In this document: one piece after another, positions 54,901 to 64,000 of the stretch | Position numbering within the stretch: position 1 is the first letter of the stretch | Layout: every line of letters begins with the position of its first letter | Origin: Ligustrum vulgare | Lineage: Eukaryota; Streptophyta; Magnoliopsida; Lamiales; Oleaceae | NCBI GenBank assembly: GCA_963555705.1 | Contig: OY743187.1 | Location: 14,336,133-14,400,132, forward strand | Length of the DNA stretch: 64,000 nt | Direction: 5' to 3' | Position numbers and translations under genes: made by a program | Notes under the pieces: generated by a model | Told to the model about the DNA's origin: nothing | The model's database searches: none | The model's input: the letters and a program-made list of their open reading frames with translations, nothing else

Positions 54901-55557
54901 TCACAAAATACAATTTTGATTCTATTTCTAGGGTTTGAAGTTTCAAGCAAGTTTAGTAAGCTACACTAACCTGCCCCTCTGTAGATTGTCGAAGCCTCGA
55001 AGGAGTTGGAGTGAGCTGTGACTTGTGAGCGTGAGCAGAGCAGCGGCAGCTGGCGCCTGGTAGCAGCAGAGCAGCAGAAGTGGATAGGGACGACGGGAGG
55101 GAGTTGGACTGAATTGAAGTTTGAGGCCTGACTCCTGTGTGCTGCTGAGGGATGAAAAGGGTCAGTTGAAATCGCCTAGGAAGGCTGAACTGAAGAATGA
55201 CGCAAGGGAGAAGAGAACCACCGTAAATGAAGTCTGAAGATTGAAGAATTGGGTCTGGAGTCTGGACGCCTGGTCTGGAAGAGGAAGGCTGGGAAAATGG
55301 GAATAAGAGAAATGAATCAGCCCAATGGGTTGGGACACTTGGGTTGGGTGTATGGCAGTACGGGTAGTGGTTGGGTATTTTTGGGCTACAAATATAATTT
55401 ACTTTTTTGGCCAATTTCGAAAATATTGTTGAAATTTTCTTGCATTTGATTTGTTTGAGCATCCTAGCTGAAATATATTTTAAAAAAAAAATCGAAAATC
55501 TTACGAAATCCAACACGAGCAACCAATCGAGCTCGCCGTATGCTAAGTTCGTCCCTG
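51937..55557 (-). mobile_element. hAT transposon (ZMYM1-like) with perfect ends, recently inserted
   Basis: The 3621-bp element has termini CAGGGACGAA and TTCGTCCCTG (perfect inverted repeats) flanked by identical GAGTTAAG (51929-51936 and 55558-55565). It carries a near-complete transposase gene on the minus strand. TTGAC-rich subterminal sequence lies at 51968-52020. It has landed inside an older GC-skewed repeat starting at 51599 (GGGATGTCAGCGAGCC), which continues after 55566 (GATTCGAGC...GACTCGAGCC). Confidence 0.93.
52185..54606 (-). pseudogene. hAT transposase (DUF4371, hAT C-terminal dimerisation), nearly intact but disabled
   Basis: Begins at 54606 with MERYFQLKQKSLPSSSSS. A TAG-type stop after DVRMSYLDK (54367) interrupts it before the TTF-type finger (WLEYSIEKDTAYCLYCFLFK, RDWRHKKTLRDHV). 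The catalytic core at 53002-54006 has SILVDESWD, then GQGYYGASNM where the family has GQGYDGASNM, and DTRWGSH. A frameshift near 53040 separates it from the last block, 52185-53051 (VLVITDDLSQALQKKDQD, RGRPRRGAQ, LPVATASVESAFSAMNL). The Tyr at 53515-53517 replaces what I believe is the second catalytic Asp. Full length for the family but not functional as it stands. Confidence 0.9.
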
Positions 55558-55615
55558 GAGTTAAGCCCGAATTTTTTTCGATTCGAGCTTAAGGGACTCG
55601 AGCCGATGAGTCATT

Positions 55616-55770
55616 TGCTCTGTTTGTTAAATGTTTTTTATTTTAAAATATGTTTTTTTATATTTTTTAGATAAAATGTGTGATTAAAAAAAAAAAAATA
55701 TATATATATATATAATAAAAAAGTGATTTAAAAATTATGTTGAAAAAAATATGTTTGCAAAGTAGAGGCT
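55616..55770. repeat. Tourist-like MITE copy
   Basis: Ends GCTCTGTTTG and AAGTAGAGGC, with interior AAAATGTGTGATTAAAAA and AAAGTGATTTAAAAATTATG. Contains an A-rich and (TA)n expansion. Confidence 0.6.
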
Positions 55771-56189
55771 CTATCATCCTTAAACAGATCCATTATTTTC
55801 CATATTCGCGTCTACAAGAAAACACCGTCACTGGAGTTCACGATCACTATCTCTGTCAACCTGCATTTGTCCACTTTACACGTCACTCTATACGAAGCGC
55901 ATGACAGACAAACTCTTACACCTGTTACATTTTAGTCCCTAAATGTCAAAATTCTTTTTTCACACCCACAAAACCCTAGAGTCTGACCGCAGTAGAATTT
56001 ATCTTCCATTCTCAGTACTCTTTTGGACACACTCTAAACGGCTAAACCAACCCTAACCAAGAATCACTGCCCCTCCCCTAAGCCCTTTTAGTTTCTCTCT
56101 CTAGAACTCCTTTTCTTTTTTATAACTTTTCCTCTCTTTTCTGTTGTTTATTTTTTACTATTTTCAAGGCAATTTTGTGTTTGGGTAAA
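55771..56189 (+). promoter_or_regulatory. Promoter and 5' UTR region of the acidic-protein gene
   Basis: Sequence upstream of the ATG at 56190 includes CT-rich leader-like stretches (56091-56112 TTTCTCTCTCTAGAACTCC, 56122-56148) common in plant 5' UTRs, and a TATA-like TTTTATAACTTTTCC at 56119-56133. No repeat or other gene is seen. Confidence 0.35.
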
Positions 56190-59056
56190 ATGGAGGTTGT
56201 TAAATTTAGTTATTTTGCTACGAGTAAGCAGCTAATGGCGTGTTTAATTGTGGAAGTTGCAGTGGTGAACACCCTTTTGGCTGCTGAAGAGTCTCTTGCT
56301 TGCCTTCTCATGCTGGTATATAATTTCCTGAAATTTTTATTTTTTAATTGTTTTCTATTACCAAGACTTGATTTTTTTATGTGGGTTTTTCAAATTTTGC
56401 TCTAGTTTTGACTTTTGATAAACTGGTTTATGTTGTTCATTTTTCTGGGTTGCTGAATTTTGCTTCTTGGCTTTCTATTGCACCTTCCTCTGTGAGTTTA
56501 ACAGGCAGAAAGTATAAACTTTCCAAAACGGTATAGGTTTTTTCCTTTTTCATTGTGTTTTAAGTACTTTTAATTTAATTAATAAATATAATGAAGATTT
56601 GGTATGATAATGAATTTTGAGTATATTCTGGTGCTAAGTCTTTTATTGTTTTAAGCTTCAATTACGCTGGAGAAAAGAGAGTGTACGTTTATAAAATCAA
56701 CAATGAAACTAAAGATTCAAATTTTTTCACATTGTAATTATTGTTTTTCTCCGCTATAGTATGCTGTTTTGTGCTTATTGGTTTCATAACCTCAGGCTAT
56801 TGCATATAGGCTTAACTGAGCTGCTGTTGTAAATTTTTCTGAGTTCAATTTCAGTTCATTATTCTGTATTTTTTTTTATTTTTTAAATGGCCTTTCTCTG
56901 GGAACTTATTTTGTGTTATGATTCTTATGATATGAACCGGCGTGAGAACCCCCCCCCCCCCCCCCCCCCCCCCCACAAAAAAAAAAAAAAAAAGAAGAAG
57001 AAGAAAATCAATGATGGATAGAAGATGCTGAAAGAAGAAAACATAGAAACTAGAAGTTCGAGGAGCATGAAAGAATTTATGGAATAGTCTTGCACAGATC
57101 TGGGGTAAATATGTGGTTTCACAAGCAATTGCTAAGTAAAATAATTTTAAGTGAACATGATCCAATTACTCGGTGCATTAATTTTAAAAATCTGTTTTAC
57201 AATTTTATTTTTTTTGGACCTAACAGCCTTTATTTTATTTTATTTTATCATCATTCCACTTTCTCTCTGGAAGAGTGGAAGTGAAGGATTTGTATTGCTC
57301 AGCTTTGGAGAAAGACATGTCACCATGGTCGATTGCTTCTGTTTTCACCTAAAAAATTTCTCATCGTATTCACCTTATGCTACCATCTTTTTGATTTATC
57401 ATTGTGAATCAATTTTCCGGTCCAGTGGCTGGCCCTTGCAGTTGATATCACGACTTTCTGTTTATCTTTTTTATTTTTTTTCTTGAACATGAATTTGTCC
57501 CTGTTTTATTATATGAAATGAAATCACTTGAAATTAAGCAACTCAGCGTGATCTGAATTTGTGAAAATCGGAGGTTCTGTTTTACTTTTTGCAAGTTTAG
57601 TTTTACATCCAACTCCTAAGTTTAGATCATTTACTGGCATTCAGCAAATTCTGCTTGCACTACAGTTCCTGTAATTTATTTCATTCTAATTATATGCTTT
57701 ATATTTGTTGCCATCTCACTCTATTTCATAGGACTGATGCCTACATGGTTAATGAAGCATTTTATAATTGTGTTATTGCTGCTTATATTCCCTTAACAGT
57801 AAAATATATGTTCACAGGCTGGAACACTGTTGAATGACATTGATGGGCTGCCGAACTTGGTTGAGAAAAGGTAATAACAATTTCCTGGATAGACCTCAAA
57901 TTTATTGGGAACATGGCTTAGTTTATTGTTGTATGGTTTGTACATGGGACTAACAAGGTAACGGACTGTTCGGAAACCTGTTTATTTGACTTTTTTTTTT
58001 TTTATCTTTTTAAAGTAAAATGTGTGGTTAAAAATTGGACAGGAAAAATGTGTGTGGTTAAAAAATGGTTTGGAAAATTGTGTAAATTTTTAAAAAAAAA
58101 AAAAAAGAAGCAGTTTCCGAATGGTGTGTAAGTTGTATTTCTTGTAAATTTGTGAATTATTTTCTCCGCTTCATTTGATTCAGCTCTATGTCTGCTGAAA
58201 GGTCCAACTACACAAGGACAGGCTAATTTCATCTATATTTCTCATCTAACTCATTCTACTTATGTTGCTCTCGTGAACTTGAGTTTCTTCAAATCTTCAC
58301 AAGATATGTACTATTCGAGAACTCATTCTCTTGAGTATATTCTCTTTTTTCTTTATCCAGTCTAGAATTGCAGCACTTCCCTCTTAATACCATCATTTTA
58401 GTTACATTTATCTTACGGACATTTTATTTGTTGCCTAATAAAAAAATATGTGGATTGGAAATTTGATTTGTTGTCTGAAATCACATGCAGCCCCTGTAGC
58501 ACTCGTCGATTTAATTTAGTTTGCTCTGGTTCTATACAATACAGTGTATACAAGTACTACTTCCTTGTCAATAACTCATAGTTTTGGATGTAAAGAAATG
58601 ATAAAAGTGATTCATCTGGCTGATCCAAAAATTATTGAGAATGAGATGTAGCTAGTTTTGTTGCACGAGGAAATTGTGAATCGAGTGAAATTGACCAACA
58701 TCTACAGGTTTCCCATGGATGAGCTTCATAGATTGGAAAAGCCTGGACCTGAGAACAACGATGCTGGTGATCCCGAGGACAATGATGAAGACGATGACGA
58801 CGACGATCAGGATGATGATGAAGATGCTGGCGATGAAGACTTTTCGGGTGGTGAAGAAGGGGGAGACGATGATGAAGCAGTGGATCCTGAGGATAATCCT
58901 GAGGCTAATGGCAACGAAGGCAGTGATGATGAGGAAGATGATGATGATGATGATGATGATGACGAGGAGGAGGAGGAGGATGGAGATGACGACGAGGATG
59001 AAGAAGAGGATGAGGACGAAGAGGAGGATCAACCACCAGCTAAGAAGAGGAAGTGA
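56190..59056 (+). CDS. Small, extremely acidic protein with basic C-terminal tail
   Basis: Three exons, 56190-56315, 57818-57870 and 58708-59056, join in frame to 175 residues. The N-terminal about 60 residues are an ordinary, conserved-looking helical segment (MEVVKFSYFATSKQLMACLI, EAVVNTLLAAEESLACLL-like stretch, GTLLNDIDGLPNLVEKR), followed by FPMDELHRLEKPGPENND. The rest is an almost pure Asp/Glu tract with a few GGEEGG and NPEANGNEGS breaks. It ends QPPAKKRK, which fits a nuclear localisation signal. I recall uncharacterised plant proteins of this design (annotated as glutamic-acid-rich or VHS3-like) but no known function. Long acidic tails with nuclear signals are common in histone- or rRNA-binding proteins; that role is inference. 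A MITE (57962-58127) and a C26 tract lie in its introns. Confidence 0.8.
56949..56993. repeat. Poly(C)26 followed by poly(A)17
   Basis: A run of 26 C (56949-56974), then ACA and 17 A, then AAG repeats, in intron 1 of the acidic-protein gene. It is unstable sequence and prone to read errors. Confidence 0.9.
57962..58127. repeat. Tourist-like MITE in intron 2 of the acidic-protein gene
   Basis: The 166-bp element is flanked by TAA on both sides (57959-57961, 58128-58130) with ends CGGACTGTTCGG and CCGAATGGTGTG. Interior AAAATGTGTGGTTAAAAATTGG and GTTTGGAAAATTGTG match the family. Confidence 0.75.
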
Positions 59057-60471
59057 AGTTGATTTTAGACATTATTTCTGCGCCTTCTCTTGGTTGGGAG
59101 TATGTAAAAGGAGGTTTAGCTTGTTTGTCTTCATAGTTAGAGTAGGAAATTGACAGCCCTTTTTAGAATGATGAACATCTTATCATTATGTAACTCTATG
59201 TCTTATGTCCCCTTTTGACTGTGGATTGACTGGGAATCTTGGATCTTTTTAAGTTGTACTATTTTTATGTTTTTGCAATTAAAATAAGAGAAGATGCGTC
59301 TTTTTCAGCCAACATTTCATTGCACAGTGCACAGTAGACTGACCAACCTCCTCAATTGAACACTTTTCAACCTCAAAAAACACTGTTTTTGAATTCTTTG
59401 TAGGAAAGGGCCAAAACGTGTATAGTATGTGTGGGTTATAGGTGGACCCCACTTGTATGTGTGGGGGCCTACCCCCATGTGTGTGACGGGTCTGGGTGGA
59501 CCCCACATGTATGTGTGGGGGCCTAACCCCCATGTGTGTAATGGGAATGCCCGTGACCCGTCGGGTTGGTATAAATGGTATGATAACAAAATTGTAAAAC
59601 TAGAATGTTTTATTTGCTTAACTAAATGAGATTAAACATGAGTGGATGGATATGCTAACCAAATTGTACAAGAAGAAACGTTTGACATGTTGAACTAAAT
59701 AAAATAAAGACGGGATGTGAGAACTTTATAGATTGGCCAAGAGAATTAGAAATACTACAACATTATCACATTAAAAGAGAACCTAATTTTTCCAAGAAAT
59801 ATCACATGGCGATCAAATGCAGGTTACAAATCCCATCCCATGAAAGATCACAAGGAATAATAAATCAGTAAAAACACAGCAGTCAACAAGATCGTCATAG
59901 AAAATGCATTTATTAAAGACGACAAATTCTAGATGTTGATTTTCAAGAAAAGCTTTGATTGGTCGACTAGATATCGTAGAAATACTTTCTACTACTACAT
60001 TTATTTGAGTAACATGATTCAGATCTGATAATTGAAAAGAATCTCTTCAAGAAGAACGGAATATCAATTTGGATTGGCTCTGGTTCGTTTAGAAAATGTG
60101 GTTCGAGTAAGTGTACAGTCTTATAATAAGAAAGCAGATCAATTATATCAGATGGCTCTGCTGCTTATGTGGTCTACAGGGAACAGTTTCCATGGATGAT
60201 AAGATTCATTTACACCAAACATCTAAAAGCTAATGTTAAAAGCAAATTGTTAAATCATAGTCAACTGGAAAGAAAACTAAACAACGCCATTACTGTCAAG
60301 AACCTTGATCATAATTTGGTTTGATGGTATCGAATAAACTACATTGAGCGAAACGAGGATATATCAAATTTGTATTTAAGTGATATTTATGGCAGTTCAT
60401 CAGACAAAAAGGGCAAAACGAGAACCAGAAGACACTAAGTTGGTACTCTTGGACTTCAAGCCCATATAGGT
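59057..60471. other. 3' UTR and intergenic sequence with a 54-bp tandem repeat
   Basis: 59057-59300 is probably the acidic gene's 3' UTR. At 59441-59549 two copies of a 54-bp unit (starts 59441 and 59495; GGTGGACCCCAC, TATGTGTGGGGGCCT, CCCCCATGTGTGT) form a GC-rich patch. The rest is AT-rich without a supported gene. Confidence 0.6.
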
Positions 60472-61560
60472 TCAACCAGCTGCTGAGAAATCATAAAACC
60501 AGATAACCTGAAGGAAGAAGATAAAGCTGCTTAGTAATGGAATTTACAAAGAATCTAAAGAATTCGACTTGCTAAAAATGAAATGAGCACATTGTACAAT
60601 AAATTTTAATGATCTAAGACTCGAGTAATGGAGACGAACTCTCAAATGGGAACTTTGGGTTGATCATCAAAACTGTCACAAAATTGGTGTCATTTACACA
60701 TTAATCTTTTTCCATCATCGCATTCAATTAAAAAAAAAAAGAGAACTAAAGCCCTCTCTAACATTAAAACTCTCACAAAAGTGGAAGGTAAGGGGAATTG
60801 GGTTCCTTGTGCAGATTCTTCACTATTGTTCTAAAAATCGAAATGTCAGAGGTTTAAATGAAATTAGCCATGCTTTAGATGGAAGATTAAGGTTTTGGAG
60901 AGAATAAGGTTGACTCAGTTATGGAACAGAATTTTCCACCTTCAGATAATGAATCCTTTGATTATGAAATTTTGTTTTGTGCGAAAATTATTAATAATAA
61001 TGGATTTCTAATGGGCAAATCTTGGACAAGTAAAACTTTTGGGGATTGGAATAAGACTATTTTCTTAAAATATGTGTTCCCCATTTCAACGAGTATTGGA
61101 ATTAGACTGTACAAATTTTTGTTAGCTATTATGGAATGTGTTTTAAATTATTATTATATTAGAAGAAATGAGAACGGTTTGTATAATTGTATTCAAGATA
61201 GATTTTAAAACAATTGTGATTTCATCAATCTTCTAACAGCATGAAAACATAAAAATTTTCAACACAATAAAATCTAAAAATAACGTGCATCGCGCATTGA
61301 CTTGGACAAGTACACACAGGTACACGTACAAGCAATTCATTCAAGCACGCTTGTCTAACATTTGGAGAGGTTTGCAAAATCACATTCAGTGCATTAAACT
61401 GACACTCAACTGAAACAAGCACAATGTACAAGAAACTTGGAGATGATATAACATGTTATAGAATTAAACCTGACCACAACAAGCGCAACCAGACTGAAAC
61501 AGTTCAAAAAGACAAGGTTTAAGTGGGTTGTATCGGTATCCATGCGCATTAGGGATGAAC
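60472..61560 (-). CDS. Last two exons of an unrecognised gene (partial, minus strand)
   Basis: Exon 61470-61560 (after gttcag) encodes 30 residues, FIPNAHGYRYNPLKPCLFEL then FQSGCACCGQ. A donor CAG|gtttaat leads through a 962-bp intron to ccttcag|GTTATCTGG, and a last exon at 60472-60507 reads VIWFYDFSAAG-stop. Phases agree and the peptide is Cys- and aromatic-rich, not random-looking. I do not recognise the family. Upstream exons would lie to the right beyond the LINE and outside the window. The LINE inserted about 20 bp from this exon could have inactivated it or may simply lie in an intron. Confidence 0.5.
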
Positions 61561-61582
61561 CTGAACTGGACTGTCCAGTTTT

Positions 61583-64000
61583 GATTTTTTTGATAGGAAA
61601 CGATAATTTTATTCATGATGGAAAATGAACAATTACAAGAGCATGTGGATAAGATATCCACACAAAAAAACCTAAAAAGCCAAATCAGGGCTATAAACCA
61701 AAAAAGTTCACAATTTTTAGAGACGTGTGGTTTCTAGATAGCTAGTCGGATTTAACCACAATAAGAAACTATCCAGACCGCTGAAATTCCCTGCTGACCT
61801 TGCCCATAATCCTGTAAAAAACACGATGTTATCCCATAAATCTTCTATTGATCGTTCAATATTATCAAAAATTCTCCGATTCCTCTCTATCCATATGGCC
61901 CATGCTGTTCCCATGACAATCAACTTCCATAACTCCTTTCTCTGCTTTCCTCTCTCCCCAGAATGCCATTTAATAAGGATCAGATCAGCCCATTTTCGTG
62001 GGAGAACTCCTGCTTCGCCAAACATACACAGGATTTTATCCCAAATCTTTCTAACAAACTCACAATGAATTAAGATGTGATCAATACTTTCATTCGTCTT
62101 TCTGCACATAATACAAAAAGACGGTGATAAGCACCAGTCAGGCCTTTTCAATTGTAACAAGTCACAGGTGTTTACTTTCCCTAAAGAAACCAACCAAGCA
62201 AAAACTTTGATTTTTGATGGCACCGCGCTCTTCCAAATGAAATTCATTTGCGGGAAGCAATATTCGTACGGGGGTTTGAGGATTATATTAAGAAAGGATT
62301 TGCAGGAAAAATTACCCGATGGGTGGCCTATCCAAATTCGTTTGTCCAAAGTGGTCTGGTCTAGGTTTGCGGTCTCGAGAAGGTTTAAGAGAGAGATAAA
62401 GTCCTCGAAGTCTCTATCATTAAAATTCCTGAAAAATTGTAAAGACCAAGTCGGGTTGGAAAGAGGCTGAAACGAGACAACATCAGAAATGAGGGATTCT
62501 TTATTTTTGGATAATCGGAATAGGCGGGGGAAGGATTCTTTGAGTGTTTCGTGGCGCAGCCACTTATCGATCCAAAACCTGATTTTATCGCCCTTACCTA
62601 CTACCAATTTGGTATTTTGCACAAATATATTCCAGGATCTTGTAATAGATCTCCACGGTGCTCGAAAAGTGGAATTAACTTCAATATTTGCATCCCAGCC
62701 GTTTGAATGGAGACCATACCGACTACGTATAATGTTATGCCAAAGTGAATCCGATTCAATGGAAAATCGCCATAGCCACTTCCCTAACAGGGCCAAGTTC
62801 TTGTGGTGAAGGTTACCAATTCCCAAACCCCCATACATTTTTGGTTTCACAACTACCTCCCAGCTGACTAAGTGATCCTTAGAACCCTCACCTCTTCCTT
62901 CCCACAAAAAGTCCCTCATCATTTTTTCAATCACCTTCACAACTTTTAAGGGCATGTGGAATATTGACATAAAATATGTGGGAATACTACCTAGTACCGC
63001 TTGCAGTAGCACCAGCCTTCCACCTCTTGATAAACAACTCTTGTGCCATCCTTCTAATCTTCTTGCCACTTTCTCCATCACCGGGTTCCAAAACGAGAAA
63101 GCCCTTGGATTGCCTCCCATTGGTAGGCCCAGGTAACATAATGACCAAACCCCTTTAACACAACCCAACTTGTTGGCTATGTCTTCAATTCGTTCCTCCT
63201 TTATGTTAATACCTACCACCGTACTTTTAGCCATGTTTATCTTTAGCCCTGTTGATTTTGAGAATATCTCCAGAATGCCCATGAGGATATCGAGACCATC
63301 TTCCTTATTTTCCAAAAAAAATATACTATCATCTGCAAACTGGAGATGAGATACCCTTGCATTGTCTCTCCCAATCTTGAAACCATCCAGTTTCTCCATT
63401 TCGCACGCCTTGTTTACTAGTCTGCTCAACACATCACCTACCAGGATGAATAGAAACGGCGATAATGGATCACCCTGTCTTAATCCTCTAGATGCACCAA
63501 ATTTTCCCCTTGGCTTACCATTAATCATCACCGAGAAATTTGCCGACGACAAACAGCCCCAAATCCACTTTCTCCATCTTTCTCCGAATCCCTTCTTTTG
63601 AAGCACGAAATCTAAAAATTCCCAACTAACATGATCATACGCCTTTTCAAAATCAATCTTGAACACCACTCCTTCTTTCTTTTTCATCCTATATTCCTCT
63701 ACAATTTCATTTGCAATTAACACCAAATCTAAAATTTGCCGTCCTTTAACAAACGCGCATTGGGCTCCATCAATCGTTTGTGGCATAATTTCCTTTAGTC
63801 TCAGTGATAGCACTTTTGCCACTATCTTATATAGAGAAGTCACCAAACTTATCGGCCGAAAATCCTTGATGGCAGCCGAACTCAATTTTTTGGGAATTAA
63901 GCATATGATAGTCTCATTCACCCTTGCATTCACAATTCCATCGTCATAAAATTCTGAGAACACTTTCATCAAATCCTCTTTGATTACATCCCAATTCTTT
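61583..64000 (-). mobile_element. L1-type LINE, 3' part (continues beyond window)
   Basis: Minus-strand non-LTR retrotransposon: ORF2 open to the window edge, then about 130 bp of 3' UTR containing CATGAATAAAATTATCG and a short A-tail (plus strand TTTTTTTGATAGG near 61585-61597). The insertion point is at about 61583-61590. The 5' end, endonuclease and any target duplication partner are outside the window. Confidence 0.92.
61717..64000 (-). CDS. LINE ORF2: reverse transcriptase and zf-RVT domain (partial)
   Basis: An uninterrupted frame of about 760 codons runs from the window edge to TAG at 61717. Reverse-transcriptase blocks appear in order: ICLIPKK and FRPISLVTSLYKI (fingers), GRQILDLVLIANE, VFKIDFEKAYDHVSW (first catalytic Asp), RGLRQGDPLSPFLFIL, and HLQFADDSIFF with the catalytic FADD. 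Then LGLPMGGNP, WHKSCLSRGGRLVLLQAVL, KMYGGLGIGNL and, near the C terminus, the zinc-binding RVT region (PSKIKVFAWLVS, CIMCRKTNESIDHILIHC). No stop or frameshift within the visible part suggests a relatively young copy. The N-terminal endonuclease lies outside the window. Confidence 0.93.
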   Translation of the reverse strand, partial: KNWDVIKEDLMKVFSEFYDDGIVNARVNETIICLIPKKLSSAAIKDFRPISLVTSLYKIVAKVLSLRLKEIMPQTIDGAQCAFVKGRQILDLVLIANEIVEEYRMKKKEGVVFKIDFEKAYDHVSWEFLDFVLQKKGFGERWRKWIWGCLSSANFSVMINGKPRGKFGASRGLRQGDPLSPFLFILVGDVLSRLVNKACEMEKLDGFKIGRDNARVSHLQFADDSIFFLENKEDGLDILMGILEIFSKSTGLKINMAKSTVVGINIKEERIEDIANKLGCVKGVWSLCYLGLPMGGNPRAFSFWNPVMEKVARRLEGWHKSCLSRGGRLVLLQAVLGSIPTYFMSIFHMPLKVVKVIEKMMRDFLWEGRGEGSKDHLVSWEVVVKPKMYGGLGIGNLHHKNLALLGKWLWRFSIESDSLWHNIIRSRYGLHSNGWDANIEVNSTFRAPWRSITRSWNIFVQNTKLVVGKGDKIRFWIDKWLRHETLKESFPRLFRLSKNKESLISDVVSFQPLSNPTWSLQFFRNFNDRDFEDFISLLNLLETANLDQTTLDKRIWIGHPSGNFSCKSFLNIILKPPYEYCFPQMNFIWKSAVPSKIKVFAWLVSLGKVNTCDLLQLKRPDWCLSPSFCIMCRKTNESIDHILIHCEFVRKIWDKILCMFGEAGVLPRKWADLILIKWHSGERGKQRKELWKLIVMGTAWAIWIERNRRIFDNIERSIEDLWDNIVFFTGLWARSAGNFSGLDSFLLWLNPTSYLETTRL

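Noticed and set aside
54953..55522. 189-codon minus-strand frame at the right end of the hAT element
   Set aside because: Lies in the element's non-coding 5' region, composition is Ser/Pro/Leu-rich without recognisable domain, and the transposase start is at 54606.
58652..59032. Long minus-strand frame rich in Ile/Leu/Val opposite the acidic gene
   Set aside because: It is the antisense shadow of GAT/GAG/GAC codons in the acidic exon; hydrophobic composition follows automatically.
60921..61208. 95-codon plus-strand frame
   Set aside because: AT-rich Asn/Ile/Tyr composition, lies in an intron of the minus-strand gene, no domain or splice support.
61717..64000. Endogenous pararetrovirus or LTR-type polymerase instead of a LINE
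   Set aside because: The reverse transcriptase has non-LTR block order with FADD and a C-terminal zf-RVT motif, no protease, RNase H-integrase or movement-protein region, and the element ends in an A-tail.
1..64000. tRNA, rRNA or other structured RNA genes
   Set aside because: Scanning by eye found no cloverleaf with proper A/B boxes or rRNA signature; the SINE-like boxes near 45.4 kb are too degraded to call a tRNA.

Overview
The window is eudicot plant nuclear DNA. It is AT-rich, its protein genes are split by GT-AG introns, and it is full of plant transposon families. Species cannot be read from the sequence. I assigned protein names by recalling family sequences, and I inferred exon junctions by hand from reading frame, splice signals and family conservation.

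Layout. (1) 1-3295, + strand: the 3' part of a chloroplast-type SOUL heme-binding protein gene (DUF2358 plus SOUL, HBP5-like). (2) 5898-8388, + strand: a complete PHOX-type TPR-PB1 co-chaperone gene; its short second exon gives the true C terminus. (3) 10044-29938, - strand: a 13-exon TIP1/PAT24-like ankyrin-DHHC S-acyltransferase gene stretched to about 20 kb by insertions. In its introns lie a cytochrome P450 fragment, a copia-like solo LTR, a 4.7-kb hAT element carrying two further nested insertions, a gypsy-type LTR, several MITEs and a 1229-bp tandem duplication. PHOX and TIP1 are convergent neighbours, as I recall for AT5G20360/AT5G20350 in Arabidopsis, and HBP5 (AT5G20140) maps nearby there. 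(4) About 30-55.6 kb: a gene-poor repeat block with nested solo LTRs, inverted-repeat elements, a MULE-like element with a 9-bp target duplication, a Helitron-like terminus, and a 3.6-kb hAT element with a degraded transposase. (5) 56190-59056, + strand: a gene for a 175-residue, extremely acidic protein with a basic C-terminal nuclear-localisation-like tail. (6) 60472-61560, - strand: the last two exons of an unrecognised gene. (7) 61583-64000, - strand: the 3' part of an L1-type LINE inserted just next to that gene's exon; it runs off the window.

The most unusual structure is at about 43000-44960. It is a giant imperfect inverted repeat whose arms are built from dozens of 18-bp dyads of form AACGA-N8-TCGTT. 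The dyads follow a strict start-to-start spacing of 31, 38, 31, 43 bp, a 143-bp higher-order period, in both arms. I know of no named family with this architecture. The second most interesting point is the end of TIP1. A 31-bp tandem duplication places two in-frame stops ahead of a still recognisable conserved C-terminal tail that is otherwise open and in the same frame.
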